From an uncultured Alphaproteobacteria bacterium (GTDB taxonomy: Bacteria > Pseudomonadota > Alphaproteobacteria > HIMB59 > GCA-002718135), in NCBI GenBank assembly GCA_902591485.1, contig CACJAV010000005.1:1-64000 (forward strand): a stretch of DNA of 64,000 nt, read 5' to 3'. The translations under genes and the position numbers were made by a program. The notes under the pieces were generated by a model. That model was given only the letters and a program-made list of their open reading frames with translations. It was not told the origin of the DNA and searched no databases. Shown one piece after another: positions 1 to 8,540 of this stretch (within the stretch, counting starts at the first letter, position 1; every line of letters begins with the position of its first letter).

Positions 1-94
1 TCTTTTATTAAAAATTCATTCTTTAGATCTAATTAGTATAAAAATTTATAGAACTTTAAATTAATTAATTAAACTTTGTTATATTTATATCTTT

Positions 95-571
95 TTAAAT
101 CTTAAATAGTTTAATTTCAAAATCATTTATTTTGTAATTTTTACCTTTAGAAACTATTTTATGACCTTCTTTTTGTAGTATTTTTTTTTGAGCATTAATA
201 CCGCCAGGATATTTTTCATTAATATAACCATTAGTTTTAATAGTTCGCCAATAAGGAGTGACTCTTTTTTTCCCCTCTCTTAATTCTTCTTCTGCAGCTC
301 TAGCAACTACATTAACAAATATTCCAGTTACAATTGGACACGCTGTTGTTGTTTTATATTTTGTAGCAAATTTTTTTCTGATCTGATTAATGGTCATTAA
401 TTTTCCCTTGGGCACTTTTTTCATTAAATCATTAACCTCTAGAGGAGTAGGCATAACAAATTTTCCTATACCCCAGGATTTTTCCAGCTTCTTAGGAATT
501 GTTTTTATTTTAGGAAAATCTTTTTTATCATTAAGTCTCTTTCTATACTTAAATGAATCTTCTATTTTCAT
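95..571 (-). CDS. MGMT-family (alkyltransferase-like) protein
   Basis: This 158-residue protein resembles the DNA-binding domain of O6-alkylguanine-DNA alkyltransferases. The PYWRT block (about residues 106-110) and the following YPGG...Q...L..EGH stretch match the C-terminal part of that fold. At the place of the usual PCHR active-site cysteine the region reads TACPIVTGI (76-84), so the normal methyl-acceptor motif is absent although a cysteine is nearby. Similar proteins in rhizobia-like alphaproteobacteria are annotated only as MGMT family. It probably binds DNA, but repair activity is not established. It follows the sugar ABC permease gene on the same strand after a 12-base gap and may be read through from it. 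Confidence 0.75.
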   Translation of the reverse strand: MKIEDSFKYRKRLNDKKDFPKIKTIPKKLEKSWGIGKFVMPTPLEVNDLMKKVPKGKLMTINQIRKKFATKYKTTTACPIVTGIFVNVVARAAEEELREGKKRVTPYWRTIKTNGYINEKYPGGINAQKKILQKEGHKIVSKGKNYKINDFEIKLFKI

Positions 572-583
572 AACCTTTTTTAA

Positions 584-1543
584 TTAATTTCTTTTTTTTG
601 TAATACTTGAAAACGCAACAGCTAGAATTACAATAAACCCAACCAATACTTCTCTAATATAACTATCGACATTCATTTGTGTGAGGCCATTGTCTAAAAC
701 ACCTAAGATTAATACCCCTAATAAAGTGTATAATACCCTAGGCTCACCTTCTTCACTCATAGTCATTCCTAAGAAAACAGCTGCAATTGCTTCTAACATT
801 AAACCACTGCCTTGAGTGGGGTTTGATGAGGCAACACGACTTGAATACATCAGCCCTGCTATTGCAGCGCCAACTCCTGTTAAGGCAAATGCAGAAAGTC
901 TCAGTTGCTTAACCTTTATTCCAGCTAGATAAGAAGCTTCTGCATTTCCTCCTATGGCGTATAATCTTCTTCCATATGTTGTTTGCTCCAAAATAAACCA
1001 GACAATAAAAAGAAGTAGTAATGCCAGTATGCTTAAAAAAGGTATTTTTAGATCTAGAGAAGAGATTTCTATACCACTTCTTGCAAAACTTGAGAATTCA
1101 CTGGGTATATCTCTTCCAAAAATAGTTCTACCCCCACTTATTAGAAAAGCAAACCCACTGAACATTGTGAGTGTGCCAAGTGTTGCAACGAAAGGGAGAA
1201 TACCAATTATAGAAACTAAAAAACCATTAAACAAACCTCCGATTATTCCTACAAATAAAGCCGCCAATATTCCAATCCAAATTGGATAACCCATCGAGAA
1301 TAGGACAGCGGCAACTATACCTGCCAAACTTGCCATTGATCCAACACTTAAATCAAAATCATTCATCACCATGACTACAGTCATCGTAAATGCAACAACT
1401 GCAAGCATACTTATTTGTTGACTAATATTTATAAAATTTTTAGCTGTAAGAAATGTTGAAGGTAAATTGATTGTAAAAAAAATAATAATTCCAAAAAAAC
1501 CAATCAATGTTCCATATTTTTTAATTAAATTTAACATTTTCAT
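584..1543 (-). CDS. Sugar ABC transporter permease (RbsC family)
   Basis: A 319-residue, highly hydrophobic protein of the usual length for the RbsC/XylH family of ribose-type ABC permeases. It shows the typical run of membrane segments and the cytoplasmic loop YAIGGNAEASYLAGI (about 196-210), the EAA-like contact with the ATPase. It forms the inner-membrane channel for the importer made with the ATPase and binding protein encoded just upstream. Its start overlaps the ATPase stop by four bases (ATGA), so translation is probably coupled. The transported solute cannot be read from the permease; ribose, xylose or another sugar or polyol are all possible. Confidence 0.9.
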   Translation of the reverse strand: MKMLNLIKKYGTLIGFFGIIIFFTINLPSTFLTAKNFINISQQISMLAVVAFTMTVVMVMNDFDLSVGSMASLAGIVAAVLFSMGYPIWIGILAALFVGIIGGLFNGFLVSIIGILPFVATLGTLTMFSGFAFLISGGRTIFGRDIPSEFSSFARSGIEISSLDLKIPFLSILALLLLFIVWFILEQTTYGRRLYAIGGNAEASYLAGIKVKQLRLSAFALTGVGAAIAGLMYSSRVASSNPTQGSGLMLEAIAAVFLGMTMSEEGEPRVLYTLLGVLILGVLDNGLTQMNVDSYIREVLVGFIVILAVAFSSITKKRN

Positions 1544-3048
1544 TGTTTTTTACTTTCATAGAAATTTGCTAATACATCTTGAGAGTTAATTTTAAAATTT
1601 TCTAATATTTTATATTGTTCATGATCTTTTAGTATAAGAATTTTATCACACATGCCCATAATTTCAGATAAATCTGACGAGTTTAATACGATACCACAAC
1701 CATTTTTTGTTAACTGAATTATTAAATTATAAATATCTAATTTTGCACCTACATCAACCCCTCTAGTTGGTTCATCAAGAAGTAAAAGTTTTGGGTTTGA
1801 TGCTAGCGCTCTACTAAATACAACTTTTTGTTGGTTCCCGCCACTCAGTTGATAAATTGATTGATCCATATTTTCATATTTTAATTGAACTTTTTTAGAA
1901 AAATTATTTGTAATTAAATTTTCCTGTTTTTTATTTGCTAAAAAAAAGAATTTAGATAGCTTTGAATAATGCGGTGTTATAGTATTTGATTTAACTGACA
2001 TTTTTAGCATCAGAGCTTCTTTTCTTCTCTCTCGCGGAACAAATGAAATTAATTTTTTCCAAGCATCACTGGGACTAGTAGGTTCATATTTTTGATCCAT
2101 AAAGCTTATTTTGCCTTTAGCTATATTATCAACGCCCATTAACATGTTAAATATTTCTCTTTGACCAGAATTAGATAGACCTGCAATACCAAGCACTTCA
2201 CCAGCTTTTATTTTAAAATTAATGTTCCTAATATATTTTGTATGAACATTATTTACATCGATAACAATATTTTCATTTATATTCCCTGTTCTCTCTGGAA
2301 AATTATCAGATAAATCTTTACCAACCATACTTCTAATGATTTTTTCTTTTGAGAGTTCTGATGTCTTATCAGTTAAAACTTTAATTCCATCTCGTAAAAC
2401 AGTAACCTTATCTGAAATTTCTAATATTTCATTCATACGATGAGATACATAGAGAATTATTGCTCCCCTTTTTTTTAAATTATTAATTACTTTGAATAAT
2501 TTTTCAGACTCTTGTAGTGTTAATGCAGCAGTAGGTTCGTCAAAAACATATAAGCTAGGGGTTGTGTCTGTCTTAATTAAACAGGATGCAATTTTAACCA
2601 ACATTTGATCGCCAGTAGATAATTTTGCACATTTTTTTTTCACATTAATATGCGTAACACCTAATTCTTTCAGAGCATTACTTGATAATTTATAAATTTT
2701 ATTCCAATCAATTATAGTTTTGTATTTTTTTGGATAAGGGTGATTTAAAAACATATTTTCAGCAACAGAGAGATAAGAGACGATGTTTAATTCTTGATGA
2801 ATAAAATTAAAACCTAAATTTTTTGATTGTATTGATGAATATATATTTTGAATATTATTATCTATTTTCATTGTCATTTGATCAGGTTTTAAAATACCAG
2901 CGAGAACTTTTATTAATGTTGTTTTACCAGCCCCATTTTCACCCATCAAGGCGTGTGTTTCACCAGATAACAATTCAATACTTACATTTGATAGTGCTTT
3001 AAAATTAGAAAAACTTTTAGTTAGATTTAAAAGTTCTAATTTTTTCAT
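1540..3048 (-). CDS. Sugar ABC transporter ATP-binding protein (RbsA family, two ABC domains)
   Basis: A 502-residue tandem ATPase. The first domain has Walker A GENGAGKTT (36-44), a variant signature LSTGDQ and Walker B VFDEPTAAL. The second has the degenerate P-loop region GIAGLSNSGQRE typical of RbsA-type second domains, a full LSGGNQQKV signature and LLLDEPTRGVDVG. This asymmetry is normal for the CUT2 sugar-importer class. It powers uptake with the downstream permease and the upstream binding protein. A 13-bp-stem hairpin separates it from the binding-protein gene, which would let the latter be expressed at a higher level. Confidence 0.92.
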   Translation of the reverse strand: MKKLELLNLTKSFSNFKALSNVSIELLSGETHALMGENGAGKTTLIKVLAGILKPDQMTMKIDNNIQNIYSSIQSKNLGFNFIHQELNIVSYLSVAENMFLNHPYPKKYKTIIDWNKIYKLSSNALKELGVTHINVKKKCAKLSTGDQMLVKIASCLIKTDTTPSLYVFDEPTAALTLQESEKLFKVINNLKKRGAIILYVSHRMNEILEISDKVTVLRDGIKVLTDKTSELSKEKIIRSMVGKDLSDNFPERTGNINENIVIDVNNVHTKYIRNINFKIKAGEVLGIAGLSNSGQREIFNMLMGVDNIAKGKISFMDQKYEPTSPSDAWKKLISFVPRERRKEALMLKMSVKSNTITPHYSKLSKFFFLANKKQENLITNNFSKKVQLKYENMDQSIYQLSGGNQQKVVFSRALASNPKLLLLDEPTRGVDVGAKLDIYNLIIQLTKNGCGIVLNSSDLSEIMGMCDKILILKDHEQYKILENFKINSQDVLANFYESKKQ

Positions 3049-3063
3049 TTAAGTTATAAGAAA

Positions 3064-3093
3064 AATTATGCGCTAATAAATTAGCGCATAATT
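3064..3093 (-). terminator. Intercistronic hairpin after the binding-protein gene
   Basis: A perfect inverted repeat: a 13-base arm at 3064-3076, a 4-base loop, then the complementary arm at 3081-3093, with a GCGC core. Read on the minus strand it follows the binding-protein stop codon and is itself followed by a short T-run of five, then the ATPase gene. It fits a weak terminator or 3'-end stabiliser that raises binding-protein mRNA over the ATPase and permease message, a common layout in ABC importer operons. The short T-run argues for partial termination only. Confidence 0.75.
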
Positions 3094-3103
3094 AAAAAAA
3101 ATA

Positions 3104-4024
3104 TTAGTCACCAACATTGGCACTAGTAATTAATACGGTTGGAACATAAATGACTTTGGATTTAATTTCCTCACCACTCATTGCTCTATCAATTGCATTT
3201 GCTGTTGCAGATCCAATACCAACAAAATCTTGTGCAATAGAAGCTTCAAAGTTACCACCTTGACTAATAGCATCTCTTGCTTGAGGATTTGCATCAATTC
3301 CAACAATTACAATTCCTTCATTACTTCTGCCTGCTGCTTCAATAGCTTGCATAGCTCCAATTGCAGGTTGATCCCACGCTGCCCAAACAGCAGCAATTGA
3401 TCCAGCTTCTGGATTTGCAGCAAGAAGTGCTTCCATTTTTGCTCGACTATCAGCTATACCACCATCTTGAACGTCTGGTGTAATGCGATCCATAACATTA
3501 ATATCTGGAAAGTTACCAAATACTGCATCAGCTATTACGCCTCTAATTTGAACAGGAGGAAAGGCATCAAAAACAAACATTACTACATTTCCTTTTCCTT
3601 CTATTCTATTTGCTACATACACTGATGTTTCTGCAGCCATTGCATACCCGTTAGAAGTGACATTTGTCACAAGAAGAGGGTCAGCACCTGAGTCCATACC
3701 AACAACAGGTATGTTTGCAGCTGCAGCTACTTCTAGTCCTGCTGCAATTTGTGATGGATCAACGTTAATAACAATACCATCAACTTTTTGATTTACAGCA
3801 TCTTCAATTCTACTAATAACTTCTGCTACATCTCCTTTTGTATCTATAATATTTAAATCCCAACCTTTTTTAGATGCTTCATTTTTGAAGCCCTCAACAT
3901 ACATTTGAGTTCCTGGTTGAGCTAAGTAAGGAGTAATAACTGTCACCTTTTCTGCCCACGCTTTAGAAACAAACATAGAAAGAAAAAGCAAAGTAAAACT
4001 TATAAATTTAATGCACGATTTCAT
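3104..4024 (-). CDS. Periplasmic sugar-binding protein (RbsB family)
   Basis: A 306-residue periplasmic binding protein of the peripla_BP_4/RbsB type. I start it at 4024 because GGAGGA sits five to ten bases upstream and the protein then begins with a clean signal peptide (MKSCIKF, hydrophobic core, cleavage near KAWA-EK). The mature part has the expected EDAVNQKVDGIVIN and VVGMDSG strand-loop elements and the AAVWAAWDQPAIGAMQAI hinge region. It captures the solute for the permease and ATPase encoded downstream. The ligand is unknown. The kinase, ureohydrolase, dehydrogenase and dioxygenase genes upstream on the same strand suggest the imported compound is processed by them. Confidence 0.9.
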   Translation of the reverse strand: MKSCIKFISFTLLFLSMFVSKAWAEKVTVITPYLAQPGTQMYVEGFKNEASKKGWDLNIIDTKGDVAEVISRIEDAVNQKVDGIVINVDPSQIAAGLEVAAAANIPVVGMDSGADPLLVTNVTSNGYAMAAETSVYVANRIEGKGNVVMFVFDAFPPVQIRGVIADAVFGNFPDINVMDRITPDVQDGGIADSRAKMEALLAANPEAGSIAAVWAAWDQPAIGAMQAIEAAGRSNEGIVIVGIDANPQARDAISQGGNFEASIAQDFVGIGSATANAIDRAMSGEEIKSKVIYVPTVLITSANVGD

Positions 4025-4097
4025 AATTCCTCCATAGTTGATCATTTTTTATACAGTCACAATATCATTATCAAGCAATTTGAGTTGAATGCACTAA

Positions 4098-5555
4098 TTA
4101 TCTTGGAAATTTAGAGAATTTTTCACTTATTTTAATATTACTCTCAGTAATATTTTTAAAAATTTCATATAAATCTGAATAATAATTTTTCAAATTTTGA
4201 TCTGGTTCATAAAATTTATCAAAGCTGGTCATTTCATTAAATGCTTCATCAATGTTTGAGAATGTTCCTGATCCATAACCTGCTATACCAACTGAACCAA
4301 GTATCCCTGGATCTTTAATTGATAATCGATTGATTTTTTTATTTAAAATATTTGCGCGAATTTGATTCCAAATATCAGCTTGAAATCCACCTCCTCCACA
4401 ATTTATTTCTTCATTGATACAATTTGAGGATTTCTCTAGAGACTCAAGTATTAATTTTGCAGAAAAAGACACTCCTTCATAAACTGATCGAGCAAGATTG
4501 CCTTTATTTGTTTTGGAGTTCATACCATAAAAAATTCCTTTTAAATTAGGGTTCCATAATGGTGCTCGCTCTCCTTGTAAATGTGGTAAAAAAATAGGTG
4601 AAACATCATTAAAGTTTTCATTTTCTACAAGCTTATTCATTTCAAGTGGAGTTAAATTAAATAGATTACAGAACCAAAGTTTTGAAGCACCACCACTTTG
4701 TGTTGGACCTGCGTGTAACTTAATATTTTCATCTTCAGGAAAAATAATAATACCTGGTGTTGGTATAACTTCTTTCGAATTAATCCCTAAAATTTCACTT
4801 GTTCCACTTAAATAAATATTTTTTTTATTTTCAAAACCGCCACTTCCCAGAATTCCTATCCAAGCATCCATTGTTCCATTAATTATTTTTGTTCCGTTAA
4901 AAGGTAGCTCTTTTTTAATTACACCAACTTGTTCAGTCATTTTTTTTAGTAGTGGTAACTTTGCTGGTGCGCCTGAAACTAAACTTAAAAGATCATCAAT
5001 ATATTTTAAATTATTATCAACTAAACCAATATTCGATAAAGGGTCACTTACAATTTCCCCTGATAATTTAAAAATACAATAATCTTTTGGTAACATTACA
5101 TACTTTGTTTTTGTCCATACATCAGGTTTATTTTTTTTAACCCATAGCATTCTTGAAATTATATGACTCGCATCAATGGGCATCGGCGCTCCCCACCAGG
5201 AGATTTTTTGTTCATCACTAATTTTAGAATCTATTTCTTTAGCTTCACTTTTTGCTCTGGTATCTTGCCAAAAAATTGCTGGTAATAGAGCTTCTCCATT
5301 TTCATCTACAAATATATGAGTATTTACTTGGCTGCACATTGATAGCCCACTCAATTGAAAGCTAGGATTATTGTTTTTAAATTCAGTTAAACCTTTTATT
5401 ATTAATTTAATCCAATCGTTTGGATCTTGTTCTATATGATCGTCTGAAATTGCTGCAGTAGAGTAAGGAGAATTAAAGTAAGAGATTAATTTTCCTTCAG
5501 TGTTTACTATCCCTAATTTTATTGCTGTGCTTCCAACATCAATACCTAAAAACAT
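4098..5555 (-). CDS. FGGY-family carbohydrate kinase
   Basis: A 485-residue kinase in the xylulokinase/gluconokinase/glycerol kinase superfamily. The N-terminal phosphate loop GIDVGSTAIKLG, the central MDAWIG region and the C-terminal GGGGFQADIWNQIRANIL adenosine-binding block are clear. I place the start at 5555, two bases past the stop of the ureohydrolase gene and directly before FLGIDVGS; an 11-residue-longer in-frame start lies inside that gene. It should phosphorylate a sugar or polyol, most simply the ligand of the adjacent importer. It looks nearest to xylulokinase-like members, but the substrate is not assignable from motifs. Confidence 0.85.
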   Translation of the reverse strand: MFLGIDVGSTAIKLGIVNTEGKLISYFNSPYSTAAISDDHIEQDPNDWIKLIIKGLTEFKNNNPSFQLSGLSMCSQVNTHIFVDENGEALLPAIFWQDTRAKSEAKEIDSKISDEQKISWWGAPMPIDASHIISRMLWVKKNKPDVWTKTKYVMLPKDYCIFKLSGEIVSDPLSNIGLVDNNLKYIDDLLSLVSGAPAKLPLLKKMTEQVGVIKKELPFNGTKIINGTMDAWIGILGSGGFENKKNIYLSGTSEILGINSKEVIPTPGIIIFPEDENIKLHAGPTQSGGASKLWFCNLFNLTPLEMNKLVENENFNDVSPIFLPHLQGERAPLWNPNLKGIFYGMNSKTNKGNLARSVYEGVSFSAKLILESLEKSSNCINEEINCGGGGFQADIWNQIRANILNKKINRLSIKDPGILGSVGIAGYGSGTFSNIDEAFNEMTSFDKFYEPDQNLKNYYSDLYEIFKNITESNIKISEKFSKFPR

Positions 5556-5556
5556 A

Positions 5557-6522
5557 TTAACTATCAGCCCTTTGTTTTTGGCGAGCAATTACGCCCATGG
5601 AAGATGCTATTAATCTCGATACAGTTAATCCTCCAATTCCATCAATATCAACCTCTGGCATTATTTCTGCAAAATCCATTGCTTCAATTTTTGCCTTTTG
5701 AGCGACACCTTTTATTAAATTTAAAACTTGAAAGTATGTAAGTCCTCCAGGCACTCTACCAATAGTATTTGGAGTTATGGATGGATCCATTGAGTCAATA
5801 TCAATACAAATTATTACACTAGAATGCTGATCAATATTTTCTAAAATTGGATCTAGCCCATTAGAATGAACATCATCTGCTAAATAAAATTTTACCCCCC
5901 AATTTTTAGCATCTTCAAAATCTTGTGGATGCCCAGAACCTATTCCCCTTGCTCCTACTTGTATAATTTTTTTTATATGACTCATTTCAGATGCTCTACG
6001 CATCGTGGAAGACAAACCATATCGTTCTTCCATATGAATTTCTCTCCAATCAATATGAGCATCTATTTGAAGGATGGTAAAATCTCTACCCTTCGAGCTC
6101 ATAGCCTCTAGCATTGGAATTGGAATCGAATCATCGCCCCCAACAAGAATTGGTATGACATTATTTTTTAAAATTTTTTTTACTGTTTCAGAAATAATAG
6201 ATCTGTTTTCTTGAAAATTTTTTTCATCCCAAGCTATATCTCCACAGTCAACAGCCTTAATTGATCCTTGAGGAAAAATTGGACCCCCTAAATCAAAATT
6301 ATGTCTATCAAGATTTGCATTTAATGAAGCAATTGCATTTCGAATAGAAGAGGGGCCATTTTTAGCATAAGGGCCAACAGACCTATAAGGCGTAGCACAA
6401 GGCACGCCAACAAAAGCAGAAGACGCATCTATAGAGTCTAGATTATTGCAGGCATCTAATCCTAAAAAAGTATCAGACTTTGTTGCCCCAAACAAAGATG
6501 CAAGATCTGGTTTATTGTTCAT
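5557..6522 (-). CDS. Ureohydrolase-family protein (agmatinase/guanidinobutyrase-like)
   Basis: A 321-residue member of the arginase/agmatinase superfamily, which hydrolyses guanidino compounds to urea and an amine using two metal ions. Metal-binding blocks are visible: DAHID (154-158) and DIDSMDP (241-247), with E286/E290 nearby. The first block reads GGDDS (128-132) where most family members have GGDHS, so one histidine ligand is replaced by aspartate. The loop after DAHID reads WREIHMEERYGLSSTMRRA, unlike the classical agmatinase HGTMF segment. A speB label would therefore overstate what is known. It is packed between a kinase and a dehydrogenase gene with almost no spacing. Confidence 0.82.
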   Translation of the reverse strand: MNNKPDLASLFGATKSDTFLGLDACNNLDSIDASSAFVGVPCATPYRSVGPYAKNGPSSIRNAIASLNANLDRHNFDLGGPIFPQGSIKAVDCGDIAWDEKNFQENRSIISETVKKILKNNVIPILVGGDDSIPIPMLEAMSSKGRDFTILQIDAHIDWREIHMEERYGLSSTMRRASEMSHIKKIIQVGARGIGSGHPQDFEDAKNWGVKFYLADDVHSNGLDPILENIDQHSSVIICIDIDSMDPSITPNTIGRVPGGLTYFQVLNLIKGVAQKAKIEAMDFAEIMPEVDIDGIGGLTVSRLIASSMGVIARQKQRADS

Positions 6523-7458
6523 TTAAGTATCTTCACTTGAATGTTTTACCTCCCAAGGTGCAGTCCAATTACCCTTAACTCTCAAATTGATATTCGCATC
6601 CTCTTCAATTAATTTGCATACAGTCATTTCCCCAGCTTCTTTACCGTATCGATCTTTTGCTTCCTGAAAGCGATCGTGACATGCTTGTGTTAGTTCTGAA
6701 CGTGTCCCATATTCTTTGATTAAATCTTGAATAAGATCTAGATCCTTTAAAGCTAATTCAACACGAAATGATGGATCATAGTGACCAGCAAAAATAGATG
6801 GAACGTCATGTTGCAACACAAAACTATCTGCTGCTCCACCTTTCATCACCTCCCACCACAAATTTGGTTCTAATCCTGCCTTTTTAGCAAGTACCATTGC
6901 CTCTCCAATGGCCGCTGCGTTTATTTTCCAAAGCTGATTATTAACTAATTTGGCGACGTAACCATTACCATAATCGCCAACTCGTCTTATCTCTCCAATT
7001 GCCTGCAAAACTTCTTTTACATTCTTAACAGCCTCATCAGTACCACCAACGAACATGATCATATCACCTCTAATAGCAGCATCCAAAGATCCTGTAACTG
7101 GAGCATCAACAGCAAAACCACCCAACGATTCAAATTCCTTTGCTAAATTTCTCATTAGGGTAGGACTACTGGTCGTCAGATCTATCCAACTTTTATGATT
7201 ACAATTGCCTTGAAGAATACCATCATCATTTTTCATCACCGTTTCAATTTCTTTTGGACCAAAAACCATGGAGACAACAATATCAACTTCATTAACTAAT
7301 TCTTTAGGCGAATTTTTCCAAACAGCACCAGCTTTAACAAGTTTATCACTAGCTTCTTTTCTAATATCATAAACAGAGAGAGGAAAATTTGCACGCAAAA
7401 TATTTTTAGCAACAGCGCTACCCATGTTGCCCAGTCCAATAACACCAACTTTTTTCAT
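6523..7458 (-). CDS. Beta-hydroxyacid dehydrogenase (3-hydroxyisobutyrate dehydrogenase family)
   Basis: A 311-residue NAD(P)-dependent dehydrogenase. It begins with the dinucleotide-binding motif GVIGLGNMGSAVA, has the substrate-binding DAPVTGSLDAA block (normally DAPVSGG) and the catalytic-lysine block GNGYVAKLVNN. I use the start at 7458, one base beyond the dioxygenase stop, because the frame upstream of it overlaps that gene and the Rossmann motif begins right there. Relatives oxidise 3-hydroxyisobutyrate, tartronate semialdehyde, or similar beta-hydroxy acids. Here it presumably acts in the same catabolic route as the neighbouring ureohydrolase and dioxygenase. Confidence 0.85.
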   Translation of the reverse strand: MKKVGVIGLGNMGSAVAKNILRANFPLSVYDIRKEASDKLVKAGAVWKNSPKELVNEVDIVVSMVFGPKEIETVMKNDDGILQGNCNHKSWIDLTTSSPTLMRNLAKEFESLGGFAVDAPVTGSLDAAIRGDMIMFVGGTDEAVKNVKEVLQAIGEIRRVGDYGNGYVAKLVNNQLWKINAAAIGEAMVLAKKAGLEPNLWWEVMKGGAADSFVLQHDVPSIFAGHYDPSFRVELALKDLDLIQDLIKEYGTRSELTQACHDRFQEAKDRYGKEAGEMTVCKLIEEDANINLRVKGNWTAPWEVKHSSEDT

Positions 7459-7459
7459 A

Positions 7460-8305
7460 CTAATCAGTGAGTGAGTCACTTCGAACTCTTTTCTCTTTAT
7501 GAACATCAAGAGTTTTACCGTACAATTCTTCTGATCGGTAACTTGACCCTATAACATTTTCTTTTTCAGTATACGTATAGACAACAAGATTTCTTGTTGT
7601 ACTTCCCTCTGCTCTTGTTGCACGGTGTAATGCATAACGACCTTTGAAGAGTTGAAGATCGCCTTCATTTAATTTTATTTCTTTTACACGCGACATATCA
7701 CCTTTTAAAAGTTGTAATACCTCATCATAACATTCATCTTCTTTATTACGAATATTAGGTACGTATTGAAACACACCCCCTTCATCACAATCTTGAACTA
7801 GCATGGTTACGGTAAATTCATTCGTGTCATAATGCCATGAAAAACGATCACCCGGTTTATTTACATTCATCGTTAACGATGCAAGAGGGTCCGCATAATG
7901 ATATATTGGTATACCTAGACAATCAGCAATAAAGTTTTTAAGTTCTTCTGAATAGTATAACTCCTTAATAATAGAATTTTCTGGAAATTTATCTCCAGAT
8001 ACAAATCCGTTGCTTCGTTCCATAAAAAAACGTCGTGGGTGATCTTCTGGGTAAGTTGGATCATCTTTTGAAAAATAAACATTTACTTTATTTGATGTAT
8101 AATGAGCCAAACTTTCAATTTTTGTAGATTCTGCACGCATATCGTTAATAGCTTCCTTATTGACGATTGAGGGCAACACATAACATCCATCAAATTCTAA
8201 TGCTTCTTGTGCTTCTTTTACAATTTTTTTATATTTAGCACTTTCTGGCTCATTAATTGGAAAATTTTTAATATCTATAAAGTAGGACAAATTTTTAAGA
8301 CTCAT
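7460..8305 (-). CDS. Fe(II)/2-oxoglutarate-dependent dioxygenase (PhyH-like)
   Basis: A 281-residue protein with the double-stranded beta-helix iron site of the phytanoyl-CoA dioxygenase-like group: HYD at H158/D160, the distal histidine at H227 (ALHRAT) and a likely 2-oxoglutarate-binding arginine at R238 (TTRNLVVY). Such enzymes hydroxylate a small organic substrate while decarboxylating 2-oxoglutarate. It lies early in the minus-strand catabolic operon, immediately followed by the dehydrogenase gene, so hydroxylation followed by oxidation is an obvious guess. The substrate is not evident. The family call is firm; the role is inferred from the neighbours. Confidence 0.8.
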   Translation of the reverse strand: MSLKNLSYFIDIKNFPINEPESAKYKKIVKEAQEALEFDGCYVLPSIVNKEAINDMRAESTKIESLAHYTSNKVNVYFSKDDPTYPEDHPRRFFMERSNGFVSGDKFPENSIIKELYYSEELKNFIADCLGIPIYHYADPLASLTMNVNKPGDRFSWHYDTNEFTVTMLVQDCDEGGVFQYVPNIRNKEDECYDEVLQLLKGDMSRVKEIKLNEGDLQLFKGRYALHRATRAEGSTTRNLVVYTYTEKENVIGSSYRSEELYGKTLDVHKEKRVRSDSLTD

Positions 8306-8308
8306 TAA

Positions 8309-8500
8309 TTAATTATACTCCTCGTAAATCTTTTCTCTCTCAATTTTTTTCATTCCTTTGGTTCGTTCAATAAAATTATTTCTTTGTTCTCGTGTTTTAA
8401 ATATAAAAAAACACACAGTGTCACTACTATGGTAAATGGCTTTTAATTCATCATCAATTTGAGAGAGCTCTTCAGGTATATTAGCTTTAATACAAATCAT
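8309..8500 (-). CDS. Small hypothetical protein, first gene of the catabolic operon
   Basis: A 63-residue soluble protein that I do not recognise. It contains a central hydrophobic strand (TVCFFIF) and a charged C-terminal helix (EREKIYEEYN). It ends three bases before the dioxygenase gene starts, so it is very likely co-transcribed. A TATAAT on the minus strand (8510-8505) lies only four bases ahead of its ATG, which could mean a nearly leaderless transcript, though no good -35 element is seen. No function is proposed. Confidence 0.6.
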   Translation of the reverse strand: MICIKANIPEELSQIDDELKAIYHSSDTVCFFIFKTREQRNNFIERTKGMKKIEREKIYEEYN

Positions 8501-8540
8501 TATGATTATACTAACACTAAGAAGAGAAGGGTTAAATAAT

